Assembly (NCBI RefSeq): GCF_001610975.1
Contig: NZ_CP013342.1
Span: 1,869,001-1,933,000 of the forward strand
DNA length: 64,000 nt
Direction of reading: 5' to 3'
Source of the DNA: Sphingopyxis terrae subsp. terrae NBRC 15098
GTDB lineage: Bacteria > Pseudomonadota > Alphaproteobacteria > Sphingomonadales > Sphingomonadaceae
Shown: positions 34,804-43,558 of the stretch, piece after piece
How positions within the stretch are numbered: the stretch's first letter is position 1
Layout: every line of letters begins with the position of its first letter
Position numbers and translations under genes: made by a program
The notes under the pieces: model-generated
The model's database searches: none
What the model saw: the letters and a program-made list of their open reading frames with translations, nothing else
What the model was told of the DNA's origin: nothing

Positions 34804-36471
34804 TTAGCGCCCGCGCCGCCGAAAGGCAATGGCGAGTGCGAGCAGCAGCAGGGCAAAGCCGACGGGCAGCATGTTGCCATAACGCGCGAACAGGGTCGGT
34901 GCATGCGCCTTTGGAATGATGGTGTCGATGCGGCCGGCGGCGTGCATCGGCAGCGCTTCGACGATCCGGCCGTCGGCGTCGATCACCGCGCTGATCCCCG
35001 TCGGCGTTGCGCGGATCACCGGCAGCCCTTCCTCGATCGCGCGCAGCCGCGCCTGCGCCAGATGCTGCGGCGGACCCCAGGTACCGAACCAGGCATCGTT
35101 CGACGGATTGAAGATGAAATCGGGGCGGTGGGCGCGGTCGACGACCTGGCCCGAAAAGATGATCTCGTAACAGATTTGCAGTCCCGCCTTGCCGAAGGCG
35201 CCAAGGTCGAGCGTATGAGGTCCGGGGCCGGGCCAGAAATCGAGATCGCCGGGGGCGAGGCGCGACAGGCCGATCGCCGAAAGCAGCGGCCGCATCGGCA
35301 GATATTCGCCATAGGGCACCAGATGCGCCTTGTCATACCGCGGGCCGAGCGTCCCATCGGCATGGACCGTCATCACAGCGTTGCGCGCGCCCACGGCCTG
35401 CCCCGTGCGGTCGAACTCCAGCTTGAGCGCGCCGAGCAGCATCAGATCGCCGGAGTTCATCAGCGCGGTCAACCGTCCGCGTGCCTCAGCGGGCGAGCGG
35501 TCGTAATAGACCGCGGGATAGCCGGTTTCGAGATAGTCGGGAATCGCCGCCTCAGGCCACAGGATCAGGCGCGGCGCGTCGGATTTGGGCGCGGTCAGCC
35601 GCGCGAGCTTGGCGAAATTGGCGTCGGCCTTGCTGCCCTCCCATTTGTCCTGCTGCCCGACATTGGGCTGGACGACGGTGATTAGGGTACGTGGGGGCGC
35701 ACCAGGGACCTTGCCGTTGATCGCGACGGCGACGCTCGAACTCGCAATACCGGCAATGGCGGCTGCGGTGATCAGCACCGGGCCCGCCGCAACGAGCGCG
35801 GCCGCTTTCCATCGCCGCGCGGAAGCCAGCAGCAGCCCTCCAGCTATTAGCAGGATCAGGGCACCCAGCCCATAGGTCCCGATCCAGATCGAGGCCGAGG
35901 CAAAGGGGCCGGAGGCGATTGCGCCGAGCGGATTCCACGCAAAACCGGTGAACGCCCAGCTTCGCAGCCATTCGGTGAGCGTCCAGAGCGCAGCGAAGCC
36001 GAGGATGAAGGAGAGCGTCGCCCCCGCGAAGGCGGGGGCCGGAATCGGGCTTAGGCCATCGGCGCTGGACAAGCCGCCAGCGGCCCCCGCCTTCGCGGGG
36101 GCGACTCGCGTGGATACCAGCCACGCCCCCCACGCTGCGAGCGCCGGATAGATCGCCAGATAGAGCGCGAGCAACACCACCGCGATCCACCCCAGCCACG
36201 CGGGCATTGCCGCCTGATAGGTAAAGGCGGTCGCAATCCAGTTGAGGCCTAGCGCGAAATGGCCGACCCCGAAGCCCCAGCCGATCCCGAAGGCGCGCGT
36301 GCCCCGCGGACTCCGCGCGACGAGCAGCATCCACCCGGCGAGCGCAAGCAGCGTCAGCGGCCAGAGATTCAGCGGCGCAAAACCGGTTGCGGAAATCAGA
36401 CCGAGCAACAGCGCGAGCCCTTTGGGCCAGCGGTCGGCGATCGAAGCGATGCGGGTGGGGAGGCCGGTCAC
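34804..36471 (-). CDS. lnt: Apolipoprotein N-acyltransferase
   Basis: The enzyme adds the third acyl chain to lipoproteins in the inner membrane. Six or more membrane segments precede a nitrilase domain with the Glu-Lys-Cys triad visible in [23 protein letters not shown] and [12 protein letters not shown] at 36469-36471 is the likely start (555 residues); a TTG 12 codons upstream is possible. About 30 residues longer than usual because an inverted repeat pair is read in frame as 'VAPAKAGA...PAPAFAGAT' between two membrane segments. First of lnt-metK-trmB. Confidence 0.94.
   Translation of the reverse strand: MTGLPTRIASIADRWPKGLALLLGLISATGFAPLNLWPLTLLALAGWMLLVARSPRGTRAFGIGWGFGVGHFALGLNWIATAFTYQAAMPAWLGWIAVVLLALYLAIYPALAAWGAWLVSTRVAPAKAGAAGGLSSADGLSPIPAPAFAGATLSFILGFAALWTLTEWLRSWAFTGFAWNPLGAIASGPFASASIWIGTYGLGALILLIAGGLLLASARRWKAAALVAAGPVLITAAAIAGIASSSVAVAINGKVPGAPPRTLITVVQPNVGQQDKWEGSKADANFAKLARLTAPKSDAPRLILWPEAAIPDYLETGYPAVYYDRSPAEARGRLTALMNSGDLMLLGALKLEFDRTGQAVGARNAVMTVHADGTLGPRYDKAHLVPYGEYLPMRPLLSAIGLSRLAPGDLDFWPGPGPHTLDLGAFGKAGLQICYEIIFSGQVVDRAHRPDFIFNPSNDAWFGTWGPPQHLAQARLRAIEEGLPVIRATPTGISAVIDADGRIVEALPMHAAGRIDTIIPKAHAPTLFARYGNMLPVGFALLLLALAIAFRRRGR
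36017..36105. repeat. Inverted pair of the dispersed GC-rich repeat inside lnt, translated in frame
   Basis: Two exact 25-base arms (36017-36041 and 36081-36105) in opposite orientation, each itself a CCCCCGC...GCGGGGG hairpin, flank a 39-base centre. The unit is the same as the intergenic copies at 6538 and 16990. It lies wholly inside lnt without breaking the frame and adds about 30 residues in a loop. Confidence 0.88.
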
Positions 36472-36510
36472 GCGCGCTGCTTTAGCGGGCGGCCGCGCAG
36501 CCCACAATCG

Positions 36511-36999
36511 TCACAGCATATATTTCATCTTGATCGACTGGCGCATGTCGCCAGTGACGGCAAAGCTCGCCGATTTGAACTTCGGCGGCCCCATGCGGAT
36601 CGCCGGGTCGCGCGAAAAGCCGAAGCCTTCCTTGGGCAGGAACAGCGCCATGTCCATCTTGTTGTTGCCATTCTCGTCATGGACCACCGCGATGGCATAG
36701 GTTCCGGCGACGACTCCGCGGATTTTGAAATCGCCGGCGTCGGCCGCCTTTACCGCCATCCGCACCGACGCCTTGTCCTTGCTGCAGTCGGGAAAGGCCT
36801 TTGGGCTGGCGGTCAGGCAGACAAGAATCTGTCCCTTGACGTTGCGCAGGCCGGTAATGCTGACTTCAAGCGTCGGGCCGGGCATCGGAGCGTGAGGCGG
36901 CGCGGTCGCCGCGACCGGCAGCGGCACGAGCGCCGCCAAAGCTGCCCAGCCCGATATCGGTGCCGCATGCCTTGTCCCAGAAGCGGAAGTAAAGACCAT
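36511..36999 (-). CDS. DUF2141 domain protein, exported
   Basis: The C-terminal 115 residues match DUF2141: 'LEVSITGLRNVKGQILVCL', 'VAGTYAIAVVHDENGNNKMD' and 'PKEGFGFSRDP'. This is a beta-sandwich family of unknown function, usually periplasmic. From the ATG at 36997-36999 a signal-peptide-like region (ISGWAALAALVPLPVAATA) precedes it. That start overlaps the 3' end of the hydroxylase gene by 134 bases; an internal ATG at 36886-36888 would avoid most of the overlap but lose the signal peptide. Confidence 0.8.
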   Translation of the reverse strand: MVFTSASGTRHAAPISGWAALAALVPLPVAATAPPHAPMPGPTLEVSITGLRNVKGQILVCLTASPKAFPDCSKDKASVRMAVKAADAGDFKIRGVVAGTYAIAVVHDENGNNKMDMALFLPKEGFGFSRDPAIRMGPPKFKSASFAVTGDMRQSIKMKYML

Positions 37000-37654
37000 A
37001 ATTCCCCCGATAGGCAGCGTGATGCTGCTCATGGTGCGTCGCGGTTATCAGCCAGCGCCCTGCTGGTCCATGAACGAGTGCGCGCGGGAACATCTCCCAC
37101 CCCATATGATTGCCGACCCCCATCAGCGTCATGATCGCGAGCACGAGACCCAGCACCGCGACATGGACAGGAACGACAAAGACCAGCGCCGGAATGACGA
37201 TCGCGCCGGTGATAGCTTCCCAGGGGTGAAAGCTCATCGCCGCCCATGCGGTCGGCGGCCGGCTCTGGTGATGCACGGCATGCGCGATGCGGAACAGTCG
37301 CGGCTGGTGCATCCAGCGATGCGTCCAATAGAACCATGTGTCGTGAAGAAGCAGATAGACGAAGAGGCTGACCGGCAGATACCAGAGGGGAAAGGCGTGG
37401 ACGTCGGTGTAGATGCCCGTCCAGCCTCGCGCCTGCCATCCCCAGGCGACGATGCCCGCCGGAATGCCGTAAATCGCTGCGCTGGCAAGGCTCCAGCCGA
37501 TTTCGCGCCGCATCTGCGTCTCGAGCCCGCGATAGAGACCGGGATGCTTGAGCCGCGTTGCGAGCGCAAATCCTCCGCTGCTCAGCAGATAGCGTCCGCC
37601 GACGATCAAGGTCATCGCAAGCGCCGACAGCGCGATGGCGAGCGCGGCGCTCAT
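36866..37654 (-). CDS. Sterol desaturase/fatty acid hydroxylase family protein, possible carotenoid ring hydroxylase
   Basis: The 262-residue membrane di-iron enzyme has the histidine boxes HDTWFYWTHRWMH, HAVHHQS and THHEQHH and four or five membrane segments. Carotenoid 2,2'-hydroxylase CrtG belongs to this superfamily, and the gene lies two genes from crtY, so a role in xanthophyll synthesis is possible but unproven. CrtZ is shorter. The conserved part ends near 'WDKACGTDIGLG'; a 25-residue low-complexity tail then runs into the next gene. The start overlaps the acetyltransferase stop (ATGA). Confidence 0.82.
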   Translation of the reverse strand: MSAALAIALSALAMTLIVGGRYLLSSGGFALATRLKHPGLYRGLETQMRREIGWSLASAAIYGIPAGIVAWGWQARGWTGIYTDVHAFPLWYLPVSLFVYLLLHDTWFYWTHRWMHQPRLFRIAHAVHHQSRPPTAWAAMSFHPWEAITGAIVIPALVFVVPVHVAVLGLVLAIMTLMGVGNHMGWEMFPRALVHGPAGRWLITATHHEQHHAAYRGNYGLYFRFWDKACGTDIGLGSFGGARAAAGRGDRAASRSDARPDA

Positions 37655-38184
37655 GCGGGCGCGCTCGCGGTGCCGTCGCCGAGAGGGCGCTGCATATAGA
37701 CGGTGTCGAGCCAGCGCCCATGCTTCCAGCCCATGCCGGCGAGGCGCCCCGCATGGACAAAACCCGCCGCCGTATGGAGCGCGATCGAGGCAGGCTCGGC
37801 GCCGCCGATCACCGCGACCATCGTGCGGAAGCCCGATGCTTCGGCGGCGTCGAGCAGCGCGGCGAGCAAGGACCGGCCGACCCCGCGTCCTTGCTGCGTC
37901 GGGGCCACGTAAATGCTGTCCTCGCACGCCCAGGCATAGGCGGCGCGCGGGCGGAACTGGCTGGCATAGGCATAGCCCACGATCCCGCCGTCGGCCGCCT
38001 CGGCGACCAGAAAGGGCCAGCCCTTTGCGCGATGCTCCGAAATCAGCGCCGCGGTGGCGAGCGTGCTGCGCGGCTCGGTGTCGTAGCTGGCGGTTCCGTG
38101 CGCGACATGGTGCGCGTAAATTGCGGCGATGGCCTTGGCATCGTCGGGGGTCGCGGAGCGGATGACGGGAACTAGCGCTGCCAT
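37651..38184 (-). CDS. GNAT N-acetyltransferase, phosphinothricin acetyltransferase-like
   Basis: The 177-residue GNAT enzyme has the acetyl-CoA loop 'VAPTQQGRGVGRSLLAALLDAAEASG' (about 95-120) and the Pat/Bar-type 'IRSATPDDAKAIAAIYAHHV' and 'GFVHAGRLAGMGWKHGRWLDTVYMQRPL'. Such enzymes acetylate amino-acid analogues such as phosphinothricin or methionine sulfoximine. It heads the minus-strand run with the hydroxylase, and only 45 bases separate its start from crtY on the other strand. Confidence 0.87.
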   Translation of the reverse strand: MAALVPVIRSATPDDAKAIAAIYAHHVAHGTASYDTEPRSTLATAALISEHRAKGWPFLVAEAADGGIVGYAYASQFRPRAAYAWACEDSIYVAPTQQGRGVGRSLLAALLDAAEASGFRTMVAVIGGAEPASIALHTAAGFVHAGRLAGMGWKHGRWLDTVYMQRPLGDGTASAPA

Positions 38185-38229
38185 GCGAAAGCGATAGCCG
38201 CTCGCCGCCAGCCTCGCTAGGGCTGCTGG

Positions 38230-39387
38230 ATGAACGGCGCCGATTCCGACTCTTGCGACATTGCCATCGTCGGCGGCGGGCTCGCCGGCGGGCTGGCAAT
38301 GCTTGCGCTGGCGCGGCGGCGCCCCGATCTCGACGTGCGGCTGATCGAGCCAGGGCCGGTCGGCGGCAATCATCTCTGGTCCTTTTTCGACGGCGACGTC
38401 GCGGCGCGCGACCGCTGGCTGATCGAGCCGCTGATCGCGCATCGCTGGAGCGGCTATGACGTTGCCTTTCCCGCCTATCGCCGGGCGATTGCCATGCCCT
38501 ACAACAGCATCGACAGCGAAACGCTGGCGGAGGCGGTCGCCGCGCTGTTGCCGCCCGAACGGCTGATCGCGAAGGCGGCGACGCGGCTCGCGCCGCAATC
38601 GGTGCTGCTGGAGGGCGGCGACCGGCTCGCCGCGCGCCACGTCATCGACGCGCGCGGGATCGGCGACCTCACGGGGGTCGATTGCGGCTGGCAGAAATTC
38701 GTCGGGCAGGCTCTGCGCGTCGCGGGTGGACACGGCCTCGCTCAGCCCGTGGTGATGGATGCGACGGTCGATCAGATTGGCGGTTATCGCTTTGTCTACT
38801 GTCTGCCTTTCGATGCCGAGACCGTCTTCGTCGAGGACACCTATTATGGCGACGATGCCGACCTTGACGTCGGCGCGGTTCGCGCGCGGATCGCCGATTA
38901 TGCGGCGGCGCGCGGGTGGACGGTCAGTGCAGTCGCGCGCGAGGAAACCGGATGGCTGCCCGTCGTCATGGCGGGCGATTTCGACGCGATCTGGCCGCGG
39001 GACGACGCCGTGGCGCGTATTGGCGTGCGCGCGGGTCGCTTTCACGCCACGACCGGCTATTCGCTGCCCGACGCGGTGCGCGCCGCGGCGGCGCTTCCCG
39101 CGCTCGTCGATCGCGCCGATCTGGGCGCGCGGCTGCGCGCCGATGCGGCGACCGCGTGGCGGCGTCAGCGCTTTTACCGCATGCTCGGCGCAATGCTGTT
39201 CCGCGCTGCGGAACCGGCCGAGCGCTATTGCATCTTCCAGCGCTTCTATCGCCTGTCGCCGGCACTGATCGCGCGCTTCTACGCCAGCGCGTCGAGCGGT
39301 GCCGACCGGCTGCGGCTCTTGTCGGGCCGCCCGCCGGTGCCTATCGGACGGGCGATCAGGGCAATCGGGAGTTTCGACTGGCTATGA
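38230..39387 (+). CDS. crtY: Lycopene beta-cyclase
   Basis: The 385-residue flavoprotein closes both ends of lycopene to make beta-carotene. 'DIAIVGGGLAGGLAMLALARR' is the dinucleotide-binding start of the bacterial CrtY family. 'GNHLWSFFDGD', 'GGYRFVYCLPF' and 'VFVEDTYY' are further CrtY markers. It opens a six-gene operon and overlaps crtI by ATGA. Confidence 0.93.
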   Translation: MNGADSDSCDIAIVGGGLAGGLAMLALARRRPDLDVRLIEPGPVGGNHLWSFFDGDVAARDRWLIEPLIAHRWSGYDVAFPAYRRAIAMPYNSIDSETLAEAVAALLPPERLIAKAATRLAPQSVLLEGGDRLAARHVIDARGIGDLTGVDCGWQKFVGQALRVAGGHGLAQPVVMDATVDQIGGYRFVYCLPFDAETVFVEDTYYGDDADLDVGAVRARIADYAAARGWTVSAVAREETGWLPVVMAGDFDAIWPRDDAVARIGVRAGRFHATTGYSLPDAVRAAAALPALVDRADLGARLRADAATAWRRQRFYRMLGAMLFRAAEPAERYCIFQRFYRLSPALIARFYASASSGADRLRLLSGRPPVPIGRAIRAIGSFDWL

Positions 39388-40856
39388 CGCGAAGGGCCAT
39401 CGTTATCGGTGCGGGGTTCGGCGGGCTTGCGCTCGCGATCCGGCTCCAGTCGGCGGGCATCGCGACCACGGTCGTCGAAGCGCGCGACAAGCCCGGCGGG
39501 CGCGCCTATCATTGGAAGCGCGAAGGGTTCACGTTCGACGCGGGGCCGACCGTCATCACCGACCCGCCCTGCCTCAATGAACTCTGGGCGCTCAGTGGTC
39601 AGGACATGGCGGCCGACGTCGATCTTGTTCCCGTTACCCCCTTTTACCGGCTGAACTGGCCCGACGGCACCAACTTCGACTATTCGAACGACGAGGCGGC
39701 GCTGCGCGCCGAAATCGCGAAGCTCGATCCCGCCGATATCGCGGGATACGAGCGTTTTCTCGATTATTCGCGCGGGGTTTATGAAGAAGGCTATGTGAAG
39801 CTCGGCTCGGTCGCCTTCCTCGATTTCGCCGCAATGCTACGCGCAGCGCCTGCGCTCGCGAAATATCAGGCATGGCGCAGCGTCTATTCGATCGTATCCT
39901 CTTATGTGAGGGACGAACGGCTGCGGCAGGCGCTGTCGTTCCACACGCTGCTCGTCGGCGGCAATCCGATGACGACCAGCAGCATCTATGCGCTGATCCA
40001 CACGATCGAAAAGGACGGCGGCGTGTGGTTCGCGCGCGGCGGCACCAACGCGCTGGTCGCGGCGATGGTGCGATTGTTCGAGCGGCTGGGCGGGGTGCTG
40101 CGGCTGGGCGATCCGGTGGCGCGGATCGAAACGCAGGGCGATCGCGCGACCGGGGTGGTGACCGCCGGCGGCTGGCAGGGTGCTGCCGATATGGTCGCGT
40201 GCAACGGCGACCTGATGCACAGCTACAGAGATCTTCTCGACCATTCGCGTGGGGCAAAGGTCGCCAAAAGCCTGGCGCGCAAGCGCTGGTCGCCATCGCT
40301 CTTCGTCATCCATTTCGGCGCGAAGGGCGACTATCCGGACGTCGCGCACCACAGCATCCTCTTCGGCCCGCGCTACAAGGGGCTGCTCGACGACATCTAT
40401 GGCGGGAGGGTGCCCGACGATTTCTCGCTCTACCTCCATCATCCCAGCATCACCGATCCCGGCATGGCGCCGCCCGGCCATTCGACCTTCTACGCACTCG
40501 CCCCGGTCGCGCATCTCGGCAAGGCGAAGGCCGACTGGGACGGCGATTTCGGCGCGCGTTTCGCGGAGGCGATCCTCGAAGAGGTCGAGCGCCGCGTCGC
40601 GCCCGGACTCCGCGCCAATCTTGTCACGCGCTTTCACTATACGCCCGCCGATTTCGGCCGCGATCTGTCGGCGCATCTTGGCAGCGCCTTCAGCCTCGAA
40701 CCCGTGCTATGGCAGAGCGCGTGGTTTCGCGCCCATAATCGCGACGATATGATTTCGAACCTTTACTTCGTCGGCGCCGGGACGCATCCGGGCGCCGGTA
40801 TTCCAGGTGTCGTCGGCAGCGCGAAGGCGACCGCCCAATTGATGTTGGAAGAATGA
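39384..40856 (+). CDS. crtI: Phytoene desaturase
   Basis: The 490-residue FAD enzyme converts phytoene to lycopene by four desaturations. The FAD site IVIGAGFGGLALA begins at residue 6, followed by 'ARDKPGGRAYHWKREGFTFDAGPTVIT'. The C-terminal 'NLYFVGAGTHPGAGIPGV' is the family signature. The start is inside the crtY stop and the stop overlaps the LOG gene start (ATGATG). Confidence 0.96.
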   Translation: MTRRAIVIGAGFGGLALAIRLQSAGIATTVVEARDKPGGRAYHWKREGFTFDAGPTVITDPPCLNELWALSGQDMAADVDLVPVTPFYRLNWPDGTNFDYSNDEAALRAEIAKLDPADIAGYERFLDYSRGVYEEGYVKLGSVAFLDFAAMLRAAPALAKYQAWRSVYSIVSSYVRDERLRQALSFHTLLVGGNPMTTSSIYALIHTIEKDGGVWFARGGTNALVAAMVRLFERLGGVLRLGDPVARIETQGDRATGVVTAGGWQGAADMVACNGDLMHSYRDLLDHSRGAKVAKSLARKRWSPSLFVIHFGAKGDYPDVAHHSILFGPRYKGLLDDIYGGRVPDDFSLYLHHPSITDPGMAPPGHSTFYALAPVAHLGKAKADWDGDFGARFAEAILEEVERRVAPGLRANLVTRFHYTPADFGRDLSAHLGSAFSLEPVLWQSAWFRAHNRDDMISNLYFVGAGTHPGAGIPGVVGSAKATAQLMLEE

Positions 40857-41437
40857 TGAAACGCATTGCCGTCTATTGCGGGTCCGCAACCCCCGAAGAC
40901 CCAATCTATATGGAAACCGCGCGCCACGTCGGCCGGACGCTGGCGAGCCGCGGAATCGGGGTCGTCTATGGCGGGGGCCGGCTCGGGCTGATGGGTGCGG
41001 TCGCCGACAGCGCCCTGGAAGCGGGCGGCGAGGTGATCGGGGTGATCCCGGATGCGCTCGTTGGGACCGAGGTCGCGCATCGCGGCTGCACCGAACTGCA
41101 CGTCGTTTCGGGAATGCACGAACGCAAGAAGATGTTCACCGACCTGTCGGACGGCTTTCTGACCATCCCCGGCGGCGTCGGGACGATGGACGAATTGTGG
41201 GAAGCGATCAGCTGGGCGCAACTCGGCTATCATGCCAAGCCGGTCGGGCTACTCAACGCGGCGGGTTTCTATAACGATCTGATCGCCTTCAATCGCCGGA
41301 TGATCGACGTCGGCTTCATCCGGCCCGCGCACGCCGGGATCATGATTGTCGATGCGGGAATCGACGAACTGCTCGACAAGATGGCCGCTTACCAGCCGCA
41401 CGAGCCGATCTTCGCGATGAAGGCCGACGATCTGTAA
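40853..41437 (+). CDS. LOG family nucleoside 5'-monophosphate phosphoribohydrolase
   Basis: The 194-residue Rossmann-like protein (TIGR00730) has the two LOG motifs: 'GGGRLGLMG' and 'PGGVGTMDELWEAISWAQLG'. LOG enzymes cleave base from nucleoside monophosphates, AMP or cytokinin nucleotides, to give ribose 5-phosphate. It sits between crtI and crtB with overlaps at both ends, so it is co-translated with carotenoid genes. Its role there is not obvious; the downstream nicotinamide riboside genes suggest nucleotide salvage. Confidence 0.9.
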   Translation: MMKRIAVYCGSATPEDPIYMETARHVGRTLASRGIGVVYGGGRLGLMGAVADSALEAGGEVIGVIPDALVGTEVAHRGCTELHVVSGMHERKKMFTDLSDGFLTIPGGVGTMDELWEAISWAQLGYHAKPVGLLNAAGFYNDLIAFNRRMIDVGFIRPAHAGIMIVDAGIDELLDKMAAYQPHEPIFAMKADDL

Positions 41438-42408
41438 TGACCGCGGCCGGGGGCTATGATGCGGCGGCCCTGCACCGCTTTGCGCACGACAGCATCGCGC
41501 GCGGGTCGAAAAGCTTTGCGCTCGCCAGCCGGCTGTTCGACCGGCGGACACGCGAACGGGTGCTGCTGCTCTATGCCTGGTGCCGCGCCGCCGACGATCT
41601 GACCGACGGGCAGGATCATGGCGGCACCATGCGCGCGGGGCACGACGCGGTGGCGGCGGTCGCGCGCATCCGCGACCTGACCGATCGCGCCTTTGCCGGC
41701 GATCCGACCGGCGACCCCGCCTTCGACGCGCTCGGCCTGCTGCTGACCGAGGTCGCGATCCCGCGCGCGGTGATCGACGACATCGTCGCAGGCTTCGAAC
41801 TCGACGCCGCCGACTGGCGCCCGCGCAGCGAGGCCGATCTGTTGCGCTATTGCTATCATGTCGCGGGCGCGGTGGGCGTCGCGATGGCGCTCGTCATGGG
41901 GGTCGATCCGACGGACGAAACGACGCTCGACCGTGCGTCCGACCTCGGCATAGCTTTCCAGCTCGCCAATATCGCGCGCGACATTGCCGAAGATGCGGCG
42001 GCCGACCGCTGCTATCTGCCGGTCGACTGGCTGGTCGAGCTGGATATTCCGCCGGGTCAGCATATGCATCCCGCCTTTCGTCCACGTCTTGCCGTAATGG
42101 CGAAATGGCTCGCGGAAATGGCCGGAGAATATGAAGCGTCGGCGCGCTGGGGGGCGCGCAAGCTGCCGCCGCGCAGCCGCTGGGCGGTGCTTGCGGCCGC
42201 GGGCATCTATGGCGACATCGCGCGGGCGGTGCGGCGCCGCGGCGATCATGCGTGGGACCATCGCACCGCGACGACGCGCGCCGCGAAATTCGGCTGGGTG
42301 GCGCGCGCCGGCTGGTCGGTGCTGCGCCGCCCGCCGCTGCGGCGGATCGCCCGCGACGGGCTGTGGACCCGCCCGCGGATCGCCGGCGGCGCGGAGACGG
42401 CGCAGTGA
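41437..42408 (+). CDS. crtB: Phytoene synthase
   Basis: The 323-residue prenyltransferase joins two geranylgeranyl diphosphates to phytoene. The two Asp-rich magnesium motifs are visible: 'CRAADDLTDGQD' near residue 48 and 'QLANIARDIAEDAAADRCYLP' near 170. The ATG shares one base with the LOG stop (TAATG). crtE, which would supply the substrate, is not in the window. Confidence 0.95.
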   Translation: MTAAGGYDAAALHRFAHDSIARGSKSFALASRLFDRRTRERVLLLYAWCRAADDLTDGQDHGGTMRAGHDAVAAVARIRDLTDRAFAGDPTGDPAFDALGLLLTEVAIPRAVIDDIVAGFELDAADWRPRSEADLLRYCYHVAGAVGVAMALVMGVDPTDETTLDRASDLGIAFQLANIARDIAEDAAADRCYLPVDWLVELDIPPGQHMHPAFRPRLAVMAKWLAEMAGEYEASARWGARKLPPRSRWAVLAAAGIYGDIARAVRRRGDHAWDHRTATTRAAKFGWVARAGWSVLRRPPLRRIARDGLWTRPRIAGGAETAQ

Positions 42409-42977
42409 GCCAGCTCGAGTGGCTGGCCGCCGCGCTCGTCCTGATCAACGTTGCGCTGGTCGCGATGCGCAAGGTGTGGAACTATCCTTTCGCGCTCGCT
42501 GCCGTCACCCTCTATGCTTTCGTCTTCTTCGAAGCGAAGCTGTACAGCGACATGCTGCTCCAGGGATTTTTCTTCGTCCTCAATCTTTACGGCTGGCTCA
42601 GCTGGGTTCGCGCGCGCGACGACAGCGGCGTGCCCGTCGGATGGATGCCCGGCCGCGATCGCTGGCGATGGGGCGCCGCTGTCGGGGTGGCCTGGGTCGC
42701 GTGGAGCTCGGCGATGCACCGCTACACCGACGCCGCGGCGCCGTGGATCGACGGCGGCATCGCGATGCTCAGCATCGCGGCGCAATGGCTGCTCGCGCGG
42801 CGCCGGGTCGAAAGCTGGTGGCTGTGGATTCTCGTCGATCTGGTCGCGGTGCCGCTGTTCGCGTGGCGCGGCCTTTATGCGACCAGCGCGGTCTATGTCG
42901 TCCTGCTGGGACTGTCGATCGACGGGCTGATCCAGTGGCGCCGCGCCGCCGCCGCGCCCGCAGCGATGCCGGCATGA
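42405..42977 (+). CDS. pnuC: Nicotinamide riboside transporter PnuC
   Basis: The 190-residue protein has six or seven membrane segments of the PnuC type ('LEWLAAALVLINVALVAMRKVWNYPFAL', 'LQGFFFVLNLYGWLSW', 'WWLWILVDLVAVPLFAWRGLY'). The conserved 'N.YGW..W' and 'ESWWLWI' lines bind the nicotinamide riboside in the channel. It begins with GTG in the crtB stop and overlaps the kinase gene after it. Import with trapping by the next gene's kinase completes a salvage unit. Confidence 0.92.
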   Translation: MSQLEWLAAALVLINVALVAMRKVWNYPFALAAVTLYAFVFFEAKLYSDMLLQGFFFVLNLYGWLSWVRARDDSGVPVGWMPGRDRWRWGAAVGVAWVAWSSAMHRYTDAAAPWIDGGIAMLSIAAQWLLARRRVESWWLWILVDLVAVPLFAWRGLYATSAVYVVLLGLSIDGLIQWRRAAAAPAAMPA

Positions 42978-43495
42978 CGCGCCATATCGGCCTCCACGGC
43001 GCCGAATCGACCGGCAAGTCGAAGCTGGCGCCGCGTCTTGCTGCGCGTCTGGGCGGCGTGGTCATCCCCGAATATGGTCGCACCTATTGCGAGGCGAACG
43101 GCACCGATCTCGATGCCGCCGATCTGCTCGCCATCTTTCACGGCCATGTCGCCGCGACGAAGCTTGCCCTCGCGCAAGCCCCGGCGTGGGTGATCTCGGA
43201 CACCGATCCGCTGATGACGCAGGCGTGGGCGATCATGCTGCTCGGCCGGCGCCTGCCCGAAATCGACGCCTGGAGTGATGTCGCCGACTTCTACCTCGTC
43301 CCCGCGCTCGACCTGCCGTGGCGCGAGGACGGCACGCGGCTGTTCGGAAGCGACCTTGCACGGCGGCAGTTCATGGATGTCGCGATAGCCGAACTCGACC
43401 GCCGCCGCCTGCCCTGGGCCTGGGTCGAAGGCGATGGCGACGCCCGCCTCGAAAGCGCTCTCGCCGCGATCGCGGCGGCGGGGCTTGATCGATAA
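42974..43495 (+). CDS. NadR-like nicotinamide riboside kinase
   Basis: The 173-residue P-loop kinase (GAESTGKS, residues 9-16) corresponds to the C-terminal domain of NadR, which phosphorylates nicotinamide riboside to NMN. 'VIPEYGRTYCE' and 'WVISDTDPLMTQAWA' are the family's substrate segments. The adenylyltransferase and repressor domains of full NadR are absent, so another enzyme must turn NMN into NAD. Last gene of the crt operon, followed by a terminator. Confidence 0.9.
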   Translation: MTRHIGLHGAESTGKSKLAPRLAARLGGVVIPEYGRTYCEANGTDLDAADLLAIFHGHVAATKLALAQAPAWVISDTDPLMTQAWAIMLLGRRLPEIDAWSDVADFYLVPALDLPWREDGTRLFGSDLARRQFMDVAIAELDRRRLPWAWVEGDGDARLESALAAIAAAGLDR

Positions 43496-43506
43496 CCCGC
43501 GCACGA

Positions 43507-43539
43507 AAAAGCCCGCCTTCGGCCTGAAGGCGGGCTTTT
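43507..43539. terminator. Bidirectional rho-independent terminator
   Basis: A 14-bp perfect stem (43507-43520 with 43526-43539) around a 5-base loop starts with AAAA and ends with TTTT, so it works on both strands. It ends the crt-pnuC-nadR operon on the plus strand and the DUF4136 gene on the minus strand. Confidence 0.92.
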
Positions 43540-43558
43540 ACAAAACCACCTTTGGCGG

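Noticed and set aside
36866..37654. CrtZ beta-carotene 3-hydroxylase
   Set aside because: The His-box pattern fits the sterol desaturase superfamily broadly, but CrtZ is about 100 residues shorter; only a general hydroxylase call is supported.
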